NCBI RefSeq assembly: GCF_017654505.1
Contig: NC_054552.1
Coordinates: forward strand, 33,299,097 to 33,363,096
Source: Polyodon spathula
Taxonomy: Eukaryota > Chordata > Actinopteri > Acipenseriformes > Polyodontidae
Reading direction: 5' to 3'
Length of the DNA stretch: 64,000 nt
A program made the position numbers and the translations under genes. The first letter of the stretch is position 1. The number at the start of each line of letters is the position of its first letter. Shown here in pieces: positions 16,595 through 28,300 of the stretch. Under the pieces are notes generated by a model. The model did no database searches. It worked only from the letters and a program-made list of their open reading frames with translations, and was not told the DNA's origin.

Positions 16595-18533
16595 CACCTT
16601 CCAGCATGCATTCCAGGATTAGGCAGTCTGAGAAGCCCCAAAATAATCTTGAACATCACCAGCAGTATTTTGATAAAACCCAAGGTGAAAACATAGCTCT
16701 TGTATGGCAGTGATGGGCATAGACTTAGAAATGCTGATGGAATAACTAAGCCTCCTGAATCACTGGATCAGGATTGTACTGTACATGGATCAAGCAAGCA
16801 TTTTTCAGAGTGCTGAATGCTGAGGTGGAAATACAGTCTCCTGTTTGACTTCTTTCCAGATCTGTGTTGTTTTCTGGACTAGAGGGCCAATGGGTGGGGG
16901 GAGGTCTACAAAAGAGATGAACCTTATTCACAAGCCTGAAGCAAGGGCTTTCTGTAACATATCTGCAAGGTGCCTTTAGGCCTTTGAGCACTGTTTTGTG
17001 TTTTGTTTTGTTTTTTAAAAGAGTTCTGAAAAATATTCTTTAAATGGGAATCTGGACAAATAGGTATATGTATATAAGTCAAATGGGGCAGCACTTAAAA
17101 GGATTGGAGCAGGGGAAAATATGACTTTATAATGAGGAGTGTGCGCAAAGGAGGTAAACAACTTCACGTTCAATATTTTGGTTTCTCTAAGCGAGTGGGG
17201 GCATAAAAAGTATTTTTCTGCAGCAGCTGTGATTGAAACTAACCCCTCCCCCAACATCTCTTAAAATACCAGAACTATTCAGAAAAGAGAAGAAAGAGGA
17301 ACTGAATAGGGGAGGAGAAGAAAACCAATGAAAAGAAAACAGCAGAGAAAAGCAGGCAGAAAGAAAGAACGGAGGAAAAAAAGAGAGAGAAGCTTTGAAA
17401 AGAAAGAATTGAAATCACAAGTGAATAATGTGTCAGTGAAAGAGACCCATGCTAAACGGGAGTACAAGCATAAAATAACCTCCACTTCACTGAAAACACA
17501 ACTAAATTAAAAAGCATTTCTGTTACCTATTTTAATTACAGCAAAGTAAGAACAAGGTGCGTTTGCATAATTACCAGTTGTGGTTCACCTTTCAAAGCTA
17601 GCTAGTGCAAACAGACCTTGACTTACACCTTCAGCGATGATCAGAAGCTCCTTAAAATGAACCCCAAGTTCACAGCCTGCTAATCTCAAGTTCAGAAATC
17701 AAATACTTTTTAAAAACTATGCCATGAAGCAAAAACCCTTAAGAGTAAACATACAGCAATTCTGGTCTTTTCATCTATCAGGTAAAGCGTGCTTGATTAC
17801 CGCTGGTACCCTGGCTGTATACCGTAGTTTTATTACAGAAAACATGATTCAAGTGCTCACTAACTGTTCACCCTTTGACCCTTGACACTTAGTACAAGTT
17901 CAACAGAAATTTGGAAACTAAACTCGTAGATCGCTTGGGGTGGTTATTCATGTTAGTAACGTTTAGTTCAGTGTGACTCATGTGAACAACGTATTTTAAG
18001 CACAAACAAATTACAAAAACTTTGTACATGAACTTCAAATGGAAACAAACTTTTTTTTTTTTTTTGTCAACAGAAGTTATCATGGCTTAGTTTGGGATAT
18101 AACACCCAGCGGTACGAAGCTAGTGACATGCCCAGCACGGCGTACAGTACAGTCGGCTATACATCCAGCTTGCATTCGTTTCTGCTCTTCTTTCTCCTTC
18201 TCTCCATTTTTTCCTCAGACGCCATCTGTTTGTGGCATGAGGGAATGTGGAAATGAAAGAAAAGACGACATGTTGGCTGTGTATGGACTGACCTATTTCG
18301 TTTTTTAATAGAAAATATACGCGGCAAATAGCCACAAAACACACAAAAACAACCACGAAATCGTATAGATGACCGTCCCAAATACACACACGAGCAAATC
18401 GACATCAAAGGCGATTAAAAACAAGCATATTCCTTTAAAACGAAACTGAGCAGGCTCGTTTTTTTTACCGTTTTGCTGGATTTATCAGTTATATCAAACC
18501 CATGATTAATAACCGTAAGGATACTGAACTCAC

Positions 18534-18740
18534 CTGGTCCCGGTGGAGTGAAACGCTGCTCGGAATCTCTTTCTTCGCTTTACTGATATTATGCACACCC
18601 GTTTAGCGAAGCGGACGCTCTCTCTCTGCCTGTGTATTGCAGGAAGGAAGAAGGGAATGAGATAGAGGATGACGTGAACGAATAAACAGCTCCTCCTCAT
18701 CGGCAGCAGAGAGAAGAGAAGAGAAGAGAAAACACACAAA
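18534..18740 (-). other. znf710: Candidate 5' noncoding exon of ZNF710
   Basis: On the minus strand the sequence ACCAG/GTGAGT at 18534/18533 is a near-perfect splice donor. The sequence upstream of it is a GA-rich, comparatively CpG-containing leader without a long reading frame. Human ZNF710 also has a noncoding first exon far from the coding exons, so this is a reasonable match. The 5' end is not defined by the sequence; 18740 is an estimate. Confidence 0.45.
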
Positions 18741-18850
18741 CAGGGGATTTTAATCTCCTTTGTTTTTCGCTTCCTTTAAAACTGCTTCGCCTTTTTTCAT
18801 TCAGCTACGACTCATATAACTTTGTTTATAAGCACTGAAAAACACTACCA
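18660..18850 (-). promoter_or_regulatory. Possible ZNF710 promoter region
   Basis: TGACGTGA (half-palindromic CRE-like) lies at about 18669-18676, beside a GAGAA repeat, just upstream of the candidate first exon. There is no clear TATA box. The call rests mainly on position. Confidence 0.3.
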
Positions 18851-19453
18851 CACACTGTTACAAACAAAATATTATAAAAGATACACTACTTTAAACATCG
18901 GCCTGTAGATTGGGATTACTTCATTGAAACTACCAAGGACACGTGTGTTGTATGAACGTTTGCATGCTTGTATGCATGTGTATTGTACATGTAAAGCAGA
19001 ACAAAGAATATTAGTATACAAAGGAACTGCCTGCTAGCTTCAGCTAATGTTTTTTTGCAATTCAAACGAGATGTGTTTTGGAGTTCCTAACAGCTATATT
19101 GCGTGGATCTGTATAGGGCTATAGGAGACACAACCCACATGTAAGTGTGGAAACACTGAGATCCGCTGTCCCTCTGGTACGAAAAGTTATAGAACATTTT
19201 AATCTACTATTGCTTCATTCTGTAATCCCGAAAACACTCAAAATACCCTGCCGAGAATCCCTGGTCGTATACCGGAGACTGGCGTGCACTAACCAGCAGC
19301 ACCTCACCGCTAGCTCGCCAGACTGCGCCCCTCACGCCTGGGGCACAGGGTACTTCTTTTTCATCGTCTCCCTGCACCCAGGAAATATCAGAGAGGTCCG
19401 CTAAATTATAAAAGCAGCACGTCACACCCGGCTGTTGTAATTCTGCTGACTAG

Positions 19454-19461
19454 TATAAAAA
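19454..19461 (+). promoter_or_regulatory. Candidate TATA box facing away from ZNF710
   Basis: TATAAAAA is followed by a GC-rich ACGCGCCTCC segment, with ACGTCAC about 35 bases upstream. This has the layout of a TATA/CRE promoter that would transcribe rightwards, opposite to ZNF710. No downstream open frame supports a protein-coding transcript. Confidence 0.25.
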
Positions 19462-19569
19462 CGCGCCTCCTGATACCTGAGATCCGCATACAGAGACCTC
19501 TAGATTAAATTCCTGACGTGTCACCTGACACACGCAACACACAGCCAGTACATTACGATTTGTTTTGGG

Positions 19570-19571
19570 TT

Positions 19572-19602
<31 letters not shown>
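19570..19602. repeat. T12-G21 homopolymer block
   Basis: A run of T is followed directly by 21 G. It is quadruplex-prone and a likely site of assembly length error. Confidence 0.9.
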
Positions 19603-20051
19603 CACCCTGGGGTTTTGGGGCAACCTAAATACATTATAGTGGTTATGATGGATAAATTACAATTTATACTGGATAAAGTAAACCCATAAAACGCAATAAT
19701 ACGGTTAGGAATGTCCGCACCTCGGCTATAATGAATTATTTTTGACACCCGCACCTCCGTGGAGGCAACCCCAGGCGTTGATTTATGTAATATCACAATA
19801 CTACATATTTAATTGTTAAATATTGACTATTTCATGTGGTATTTTGTATGCCAATCCTTACAGGCGTGGAGCCGATATTACTAATAAAACTGTCAATAAA
19901 TAAACAAACGGAGGATTCAGTATTTAATGATTGATCAACTCTCTTGTATTACACCCTGCTCTGTCTCCCCTCTTTGTGATTCAGCAGTCAGAGCTGTGCT
20001 GGGTTTGCGCAACTCCCCCAGCGGGGGCCCGCGTCACCCCACAGACAGCAC

Positions 20052-20588
20052 TGGATGCGCTCTGCCCGCAGTCTCCGGATTGGATGCGCTCTGCCCGCAG
20101 TCTCCGGATTGGATGCGCTCTGCCCGCAGTCTCCGGATTGGATGCGCTCTGCCCGCAGACTCCGGATTGGATGCGCTCTGCCCGCAGACTCCGGATTGGA
20201 TGCGCTCTGCCCGCAGTCTCCGGATTGGATGCGCTCTGCCCGCAGACTCCGGATTGGATGCGCTCTGCCCGCAGACTCCGGATTGGATGCGCTCTGCCCG
20301 CAGACTCCGGATTGGATGCGCTCTGCCCGCAGACTCCGGATTGGATGCGCTCTGCCCGCAGTCTCCGGATTGGATGCGCTCTGCCCGCAGCTCTCCGGAT
20401 TGGATGCGCTCTGCCCGCAGACTCCGGATTGGATGCGCTCTGCCCGCAGACTCCGGATTGGATGCGCTCTGCCCGCAGACTCCGGATTGGATGCGCTCTG
20501 CCCGCAGTCTCCGGATTGGATGCGCTCTGCCCGCAGACTCCGGATTGGATGCGCTCTGCCCGCAGTCTCCGGATTGGATGCGCTCTCC
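20052..20588. repeat. CpG-dense 29-bp minisatellite, about 18.5 copies
   Basis: The unit GGATGCGCTCTGCCCGCAG plus TCTCCGGATT (or ACTCCGGATT) repeats about 18.5 times and is almost perfect. One copy has an extra C near 20391 (30 bp). Variation is mainly a T/A switch at one position. Each unit has three CpGs, a TCCGGA palindrome and ATTGG (inverted CCAAT). Because 29 is not divisible by three and the unit lacks stops, every frame reads through the same 29-residue peptide cycle, so the long frames here are not genes. Confidence 0.97.
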
Positions 20589-21490
20589 TAATTCCAATAA
20601 GTTTCTGTCTGTGTATGTAAAGCTCATGTGAAAAGGCATGTGAAACCTTTTACAAAAACACCAAATCAGCCATTTCACCCGTCAACCAATCTGAAACATA
20701 CCATCCTGACACCTGGTACCAGAAATCAACACAGCGTCACACAATACGTGTATTGATAAAGTTATCACACACTGTTACTCCGATATTATAAATAACTAGA
20801 ATTATACTTTATCAAACATCCAGAGAGAGCATCGAAAAGTCTTGTCTCATACAATATTTAAGGTCAACACACAATCTCTGTCTGAGGCCGTTTCTTAACT
20901 AATGAAATGAAAAAAAGGCGTCCATTGAATTGGCTATCAAACTTCATCAGTGAGAACCAGACATTACAATCAGACACCTGGAAATAAAGTTTTATAACTG
21001 TTTACACTCGCAGGGGGAAACAAATGTAACAGCTATTGGTAACAAAACGAGCCTTGTGTTTGGAGAGAAATGAGCGAGGTCGCATGAGAACCTTACTTGT
21101 GCGCTCCCTCTTGTGGTGGGAGTGGTACCCTACACATATTTTATTATTATTATTTTAATTTTAACCACAAGGGATCAGATTATCTGAATGACGTTCCAGT
21201 GATCGTCATTAATTCTTTAGATTTTATTTGTGTTAAATGTTTGGTCCATTCAATTTTGTTTTATTTTTATTTTTTATAACAATTAGCATATCGCATAGTA
21301 CAGTGCTTTTTTCCACTGTGAATATGTATATACATTAATTACACACGTAAATGTTAATATTAATATTTCATGAAACAGTTAAAAACAGAACTGACCTGCA
21401 AAGTAAATAAACGAAACAGTTAAAACAAGTACATATATTTGTCTGGATCTGTAGTTTATCAAAAGAATTTCTGTTTATAATGTGCATAAA

Positions 21491-21497
<7 letters not shown>

Positions 21498-21572
<75 letters not shown>
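21498..21572. repeat. (TA)n microsatellite
   Basis: About 37 uninterrupted TA units. A run of about 19 A follows at 21615-21633. Confidence 0.95.
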
Positions 21573-21575
<3 letters not shown>

Positions 21576-21832
21576 CATCATATATATTTCAGATATATGA
21601 TACTCTCGTGTCATAAAAAAAAAAAAAAAAAAACGTTGTTTGTATTTAAATGCTTTATATAATATAATATTACAGGCAAACAATTAAGTAATAACCCAAT
21701 ACAAAAAAAAATATGTATTCGCTAAACTGCTAAAAGTACGGATTGTTTTATGAAATAAAAGGAAATAACTATACGGATACAATCAATACAAAATTGCAAC
21801 CTGGAAAAAATCTATATGCACTGCTATCCATT

Positions 21833-21848
21833 CCCGCTAGAGGGCGCT
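21833..21848 (+). promoter_or_regulatory. Candidate CTCF site
   Basis: CCCGCTAGAGGGCGCT fits the known CTCF core (CCNNNAGGGGGCGC type), plus orientation. Confidence 0.45.
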
Positions 21849-23271
21849 AGAAGCCCATTAATCGCTCATCAATAGTTGTGGGCGGTTCACAGTAAAACCT
21901 AGCCGACTGAGATGAACCGTTTACTGAACAGACTCGGGTTATAATATTTTCTAGCTAATAAAACTCTGCGAACTGTATTTTTTTTCCAGAATGTATCCAA
22001 CACCCACACTGCATGGCTGTCTGTCTTCTTTGTAAGCGAGTAAGTTATTCCATTTGTATTTGTGTTTTTACAGCGTGGTTATCAATGACATCGTTGTTGT
22101 TCATGTGTGCCATGTTGGCTCTTAAACAGCTGCGCTCACTTTGCCTCTTTGGGAAGGATTGTCACTCTTGTTGTTTCATTAACAATCATGAATTGAAAGT
22201 GGAGACAGTACATTAGTAGGGAGTACGAAAGTTTACTTCGTAATTGAATGGCAAGAAAAACATTAAACTTTTACAGTTTCAGTGCAAAGAAACTTTACAA
22301 AAAGACAACACTGATAGAAGTGGAATTATTTCTGCTGACTAGTTTCAGATTATGATAAATATCAACACTCATAGCATTTACCCTGGTATTTACCACAGAG
22401 ACCTGCTGTGTAATAGGTTTGGGTTTGATAATCCCTCCTCTCTTCAGTGGCATTAAACTCTGCAATTGTGCAATAAGATCCATGATTCTCAGCTGTGTGT
22501 GTGTGTGCAATCTCTGAAAAGGGAAATTATCTAGATGAGATCCTCTTTTCATAGACCTTACCTTATAGTCAATAAAAAAGCAAGCTCTTCCATGGAAGTG
22601 AGATTGTACAGTAGGCTAATTCCTGAGTTTTTACTGTGCTGTTCTCCTGAAAGGACTGTGTTCAAGTTGAGCTGGTTCCTTCCACACAAGGAATTGAGCG
22701 CTTGTTCAAACAGTTTCTCTTTAGAATACAGCTGGGAGCGCCTCGAGTATCACAAGGAGGACACTGGCAATGTGGACGAGCAGATCCAACCTGTCACGAA
22801 ATCTGGACCTGTTCTGTGCACCTCACTGCAAAAATAATAAAGCTAGCATCATTTTTGTTTTGTTTTGTGGGACACATATATTCATTTTGCCTTAAAGGGT
22901 TACTTGTTTCCGTGGCAATAAGTGACGAGTTGAAACATTTATAAACTGCGTGTGTGGTTGTCATCTTTGCATGGAAACAGTAGAACAGTAGAGCATTTAC
23001 CCAAACCACCTGCTTTGTAATTCAGAGCTGAACTGTAGCCCTCTCACCCTGTCATTTCTGCATGTCTATTATGTGCCATTGTTTGTTAGAGTATACAGCA
23101 GAGCGTTGCTAGGTGAGTTAATGTATAGTCTTTAGCAGAGGTGTAGGGGTTTGTCACAAGACTACTGGAGATTCTTAACCCTACACATTCTTTACCTGGA
23201 ACCCTTTTGTTGAACAGTAAGTATCCTCAAATGGCATGTTGTTTGCTTTGATTTATTTTACCTCACTCTTA

Positions 23272-23291
23272 CCGCCCTCTGGTGGCTGCTG
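23272..23291 (-). promoter_or_regulatory. Candidate CTCF site
   Basis: Read on the minus strand the sequence is CAGCAGCCACCAGAGGGCGG, an excellent match to the extended CTCF motif. It is the strongest of the set in this window. Confidence 0.55.
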
Positions 23292-25165
23292 TCATTCTGG
23301 TGTTTCTGTGTTGAGTTAATTCCATTTTGCTGTAGAAATCTTCCTTTACCTGTCTTTGAATTGTCTGGAGAATCCTAAATGCCGGGCTCAGGCTTCTTCA
23401 TTCCATTAAAATAGTGTGACAGTGTCACCTTTTGGCTCTGTCAGCCTGGCGTGTCTCATGTTTTTACCCCAGGCGACCCTTTTTTAAAACATTCACGCCC
23501 GTTGTGGGATTATAAACACCAGGCTGTGAAGGCAAGGCAGTACAAGATTGGTGTTATTAGATCATCCGCTGCCCTGTAACACACTCAGCTGTGGCACATG
23601 GGATGTTTGGCCTTGCACCATCCAAGGCATCTGCCTGCTTGAAGTTATGCCTCATGCTGCCAAAACAAGAATCAGCACAGCAGGGGGTCTCATTAAGATC
23701 CCCAACCACATTCTACTGTGTATTCCCAGTGCCGTTCCCCGAGCCAGTTCGTTGAGCTCAGTTTGACCTGAGCATGAGACATCAGAAGGGTTTGAACGGC
23801 AAACTCAGTCTGTTACCATTAGGTGTCTAGTAGGAACAACTCTGTCTGCAAACTAGCCTGGTGAATACTATATTAATGTTTTTTTTTTTTGTTAGCTGAA
23901 CAGTATAACAAATGTACTGGTTGAGAATTTTGCTTCCTGTATAATGGGTGCACAGACATGTGTGTGAAACTGAGAAGTCCTTTGCCTCTTCTCCTCTCTG
24001 GGGTTTACTTTCCAATGAAGGACTGACAAAAGCAATTGGCTTTAAAGGAAAGCCCATTTTTTCCTTAGCCTATGGGAGTGGAAATGCCCAATAACTTACT
24101 AACACGAGCCCAGTACTGCACGCATCACATCTGAACTCAGCACTTACAGGACAGCGGATATTGCTGTTGATAATGACAGTACTAGCAGAACTTGGAAGAA
24201 ACAACGTGTTTGCAGGTAAGAGCAGTTAATGCTCTCTGATTGGTTAAACCAGTCGTAACCCCTGGTCCTTAAACAAACACTTAAAAAAGCTGCACAGTTT
24301 TGTCACATTAATTATGTAAAACAAAAAGCTGGCATCAGAAACAGGAAACAGGAGATCCAGCAATGAATATATTGAGGAACCATTAGTCATCAGCTAGCTT
24401 GTTCAGAGGGTCTTTAATGCATGCAGTGAGGTGCTAATGTTTCTGAAGTTATCCTGGTGCTCGAGCATTGGAAGAAACCGCTGATTGACAGCTCTGAGGT
24501 AATACAAAGCCAACCCGCTTCTACACAATGGGAGCTCATTGTGAGGGTGTAGTGAGGGGCAGGCTAGTTAAGGAAGGCGAGGGAGCGCCTGCAGATCTGC
24601 CATGTTGGAGATACATTATTATCAGTTAATCAGCACTGCCTGATGCACTACCTGCTACATAGTTGAATGCGTTGACAGTTAGTTGGCGAGGGCACTTAAT
24701 GTAAGACAAGGACATGTATCTGCAGGTAATGATCACTGCGGAGGCTGTTATGAAACAAACATGTCTTTGTGCACAAGGATATTTCCTAAATGTGTCTTGA
24801 GGTTCTATTGTAGCACAGGCAGCCCGGGCTGCTTGAAAGTGATGTCGCTGTTCAAAGCGAGTCTCAAGATTTTAAAGTTCTGTTTGCTTTGTGGAGAGCA
24901 TCTACCTGTGGGATAATGACAGCTCTACTGGTAACCCAGTCAATGCTCATGAACTGTGGGGTTTATAATAATAACAATAATAAACAGAAATTTAAAAAAG
25001 GGTAACATTAAGGAGGGAGTGTTAAAGTAAACAGAAATAATATATTACCAGTAGACCTAATTCATGTTTAGTATTCTTCTGCAAAGAACTGAAGAAATGT
25101 GACCAGACTTCTGCTGAGTGCTAATGTAATCTAATCTTATACTCTCAGGCTTCTCCTTGGAAGGG

Positions 25166-25390
25166 GTTTTGATTTTGATTCCAATGATTTTTCTAGCATG
25201 GTTTTGATTTGGATTCCAGTGATTTTTCTAGTATGGGTTTGATTTGGATTCCGGTGATTATTCTAGCATGGTTTTGATTTGGATTCCTGTTATTTTTTTT
25301 AGCATGGTTTTGATTTTGATTCCAGTGATTTTTCTAGTATGGTTTTGATTTGGATTCCAGTGACTTTTTTTAGCATGGTTTTGATTTTGC
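25166..25390. repeat. 35-bp minisatellite, about 6.4 copies
   Basis: A degenerate unit built on TTTTGATTTGGATTCCAGTG and ATTTTTCTAGCATGG repeats between 25166 and 25390. Copies differ by several substitutions, so the array is older than the 29-bp one. Confidence 0.9.
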
Positions 25391-28300
25391 TGCGGTTCCA
25401 CCTCTGGAATAGTGCACAGATTCCCTGCTGGAACAGCAAAGCAATCAAATTCATTTCACTTTTGACAAATCCAACTCAGCAGCTGGTCTTTGCGAGTGCC
25501 AGTTTAAGAGGAGTGTTTTCTGTGGATTTCACAATATAACAAGTGCTGCTGCAGCGACTATGAGGATCCAGTCAAGACCTCTTGCTCAGCTGCTGAGTAG
25601 CAAAGAAGCTCTAGATTGTGTTGTAAACTGTATGTGCTTTAGATTAGTTCCCCTAATTGGTAAGGATTGTCTAGGTTTCAAGCTGATTTGTGCAGCACAG
25701 CGTGGCTGACGCAACATGTTTTGCTGTTTACATAAAACTAAACAGACTTACGTAAAACAAGTCCAGGGCACACCATAACTGTTCCACATTCTGGAGCTGC
25801 AAGCAGGACTAATCGAGGATGTTTGGGATTGTGCATTTGATACTTTAGGGGCATCAGCTACATCCTTTGAAGACCACAGATTGCACTAGAAAAGACAAAA
25901 CTGGCAACAGTCAGTGAGAATGCAGTTCTGCAAGTCTTTTTGAGAGCTAGACATTATTAACTCTCTCTGTTCTCTCTTGTACAGCAATTTATAGCTTGTA
26001 CTTGTAATGCAAGCGGTAGCACCAATTACCTCGGCTTTTGGCAACGGCAATTTCAGAGCTGTAACAAAGTGCTTCTTAAAATATGCAAATAACAGGACTG
26101 GCGGGACTAATTCCCAGTTTGCTGAAGGAAGGTCGTGTTCTGTTTTAAGTGCAGGCTGTGTCAGTGTTGTTTAGAAACATGTTGATAAGGAAGCATGTAC
26201 AGTATCGATGTTTTTAACAGGCTCATTTTCTGCCCTGATTATTCCAGGGGTCAGGGGTTGTGGTGGATCCTGCTTCAACTTTGTCTTATCATTTTTAATA
26301 ACATTAAATATGTTGCATAGGCTGTTCTTACAGTCCTGCTGGTTTAAATGGTAGAGCTTCAGTCCTTTCTCTAAAACGGGCGACCAGCTGGTTCATTAGA
26401 ATTAGGGCGAGGGTGAGAGGGTTGGAGTTCGAGGTAAGGTTAGTTAGAGTTAGGGATGAGGTTAAAGTGACTGCTATTCACAGCAAAGGTGAACAGAAAT
26501 CGTACTTGAGATTTTAGAACATATTTTAAACAAAGTCTTTGGAAACGATGTACAGTTTCAACAGGGATAAAAGGGAATATATTTTAAATTGAAAAATAAG
26601 TAACTCGTGAGGGAGATCATCTTTACAAAAAAAAAAAAAAAAGTGAAATCCTAGTAATGCACTCCATCAGATTCCAGTAGGAGTTATTTGGCAGATAATC
26701 TCCTGCCTTAATTCCAGTCCTTTATCCCACAGCCCAGCTCTCAGAACTGGAACAGCCATGTGGGAATGATAAAATAATAATAACAGTAATACAAATTGAA
26801 AAAGCATCCAGTGCCTCAGTCCTGGTTGAGAACTTGCTGCCCTGTTAGCTTCTCTGGATTGAAGCTGCTTCCCTGGTGATCCCGGGGATCAGCTGATGCT
26901 CTGCCAGTACCCTGACACGGATTTCAGAAGTTCGACACATTATTAAGCACTGCACTTGCCAGCTTTAAGAAGTCTGTGACCATTACTTTAAACACTCAAT
27001 CGAAAGACATACAAAAAATAACTGTGTGTATAAATCTAGACAAATGTGACGACAAGAAGACAGTGATGTTTGTCTAAATGTAGCAAACAGTTTATTTCAG
27101 TATTCTATGATACAGTTACAGTTTCAGCTATTTCAATGCTATAGGTGAGAAGTTGCTGCTGCTGACTGGTACCTAATCTCTTCACATGTGTTGTAGTTCA
27201 AACTCACTTGAAAGGTCTAGATGCTATCAGACCTTACAGAAGAGGTTCCAGAAGAGAGCGGAGGTTCCAGAATGCAGCAGTAGCATGGCACAGTGAAGAA
27301 CCCGAAGATTCTCAGTGCATTCTGCTGGCAACTCCCCCACACCAGCCAAGTCTGATTGCTTGAATACAGTGGCATTGGAAAAGGAAGATTGAGAAATGAT
27401 TCACCAGTAAGGCACCTAGTGCTCACCCCTGCTGAGGTCTGTATGATAGAATAAAGATGCCTTTTCGAAAAAGCCTATGAGCAACAGTCATTTAGAATGA
27501 AGCACTGCATGTCAAAGCACAGCTCAGCATCAGATTACAGTTTAATGACACATCAGCTCATTTTCTGCTTCTCTCTCTGAATTGTAAGTTTTGATTTTTT
27601 TGCCTTTGAATAGAGATGAAGTGACCTGGTAAAGAGAAATGGCTGCTAACTGAAAGGATCTGTCAGCTCTCGCTGTGCCCCGGTAAGGGGCAGTATTATT
27701 AGTCACCTCGCTTTGACAAATGCATTCTCTTCTTACAACCCCAGCAGGATTGCAGGACGTCTGGAATTATTTTCAAATAGCAGGGGGACCCATCATGTCA
27801 CAGTGCCAGCATCTGAATGGTAAAAAGCAGCAAGAGCTTTCATTGCAAGCCTCGCTTTTCAAGCCTGAAGAGGGTTGGCATCTAATCATGTAAAGCTCGC
27901 TGTAAGGGTTTTTATATGGGCTGTCTGTCCTGAACCAACCAGAGGAATCTGTCTCTCTATAAAGCCTCCTACAGCAGGGTTTGTACAGTGCGCTGCAGTG
28001 TTGAAAGTAGCAGCTTGTAGAACTGGAAACCGACTGATGCTGAGGAGTAAAGAGGTTCAAATGGGTTAGAATGTACAGGCTGTAACCTGACTCTCCCCTG
28101 GTACTGTAGTACAGTTCAGATTCATGTTATGTTGCATCCCAGTATAGTGCATTTTCAACAAGGTGTCTTCCTGATTTGGGTGTGTTTGGGGCTGTCTGGA
28201 AGTTTGAATACTGGTTTTGTACATGCAATATATTTGTATCTGTGTTATCTTAAACACCTGAACCCTGCTATGTGTGTAACCCCCTCTTTGTCACTATATT

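Larger units (their letters stand above)
10935..18533 (-). other. Probable first intron of ZNF710
   Basis: The coding exon is preceded on the minus strand by a pyrimidine-rich tract and an AG at 10936-10935, a plausible acceptor. The matching strong donor is at 18534/18533. Between them there is no recognisable coding exon, only simple repeats (listed separately), one Tc1-type MITE and otherwise unremarkable AT-rich sequence. Confidence 0.55.
18741..20050. other. Noncoding sequence upstream of the candidate ZNF710 start
   Basis: No coding region is supported. It holds a T12/G21 tract at 19570-19602 and a plus-strand TATAAAAA at 19454-19461 after a CGTCA element near 19420. Confidence 0.5.
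20600..25160. other. Noncoding region without recognised gene
   Basis: It contains a long TA run, a poly(A) tract and three sequences like the CTCF motif (21103-21116, 21833-21848, 23272-23291). One weak candidate exon is at 24150-24215. No open frame resembles a known protein. Confidence 0.6.

Noticed and set aside
19927..20678. Open frames of 178-234 codons on both strands over the 29-bp array
   Set aside because: They arise because a stop-free unit of 29 bp cycles through all frames; the peptides are the same 29-residue cycle.
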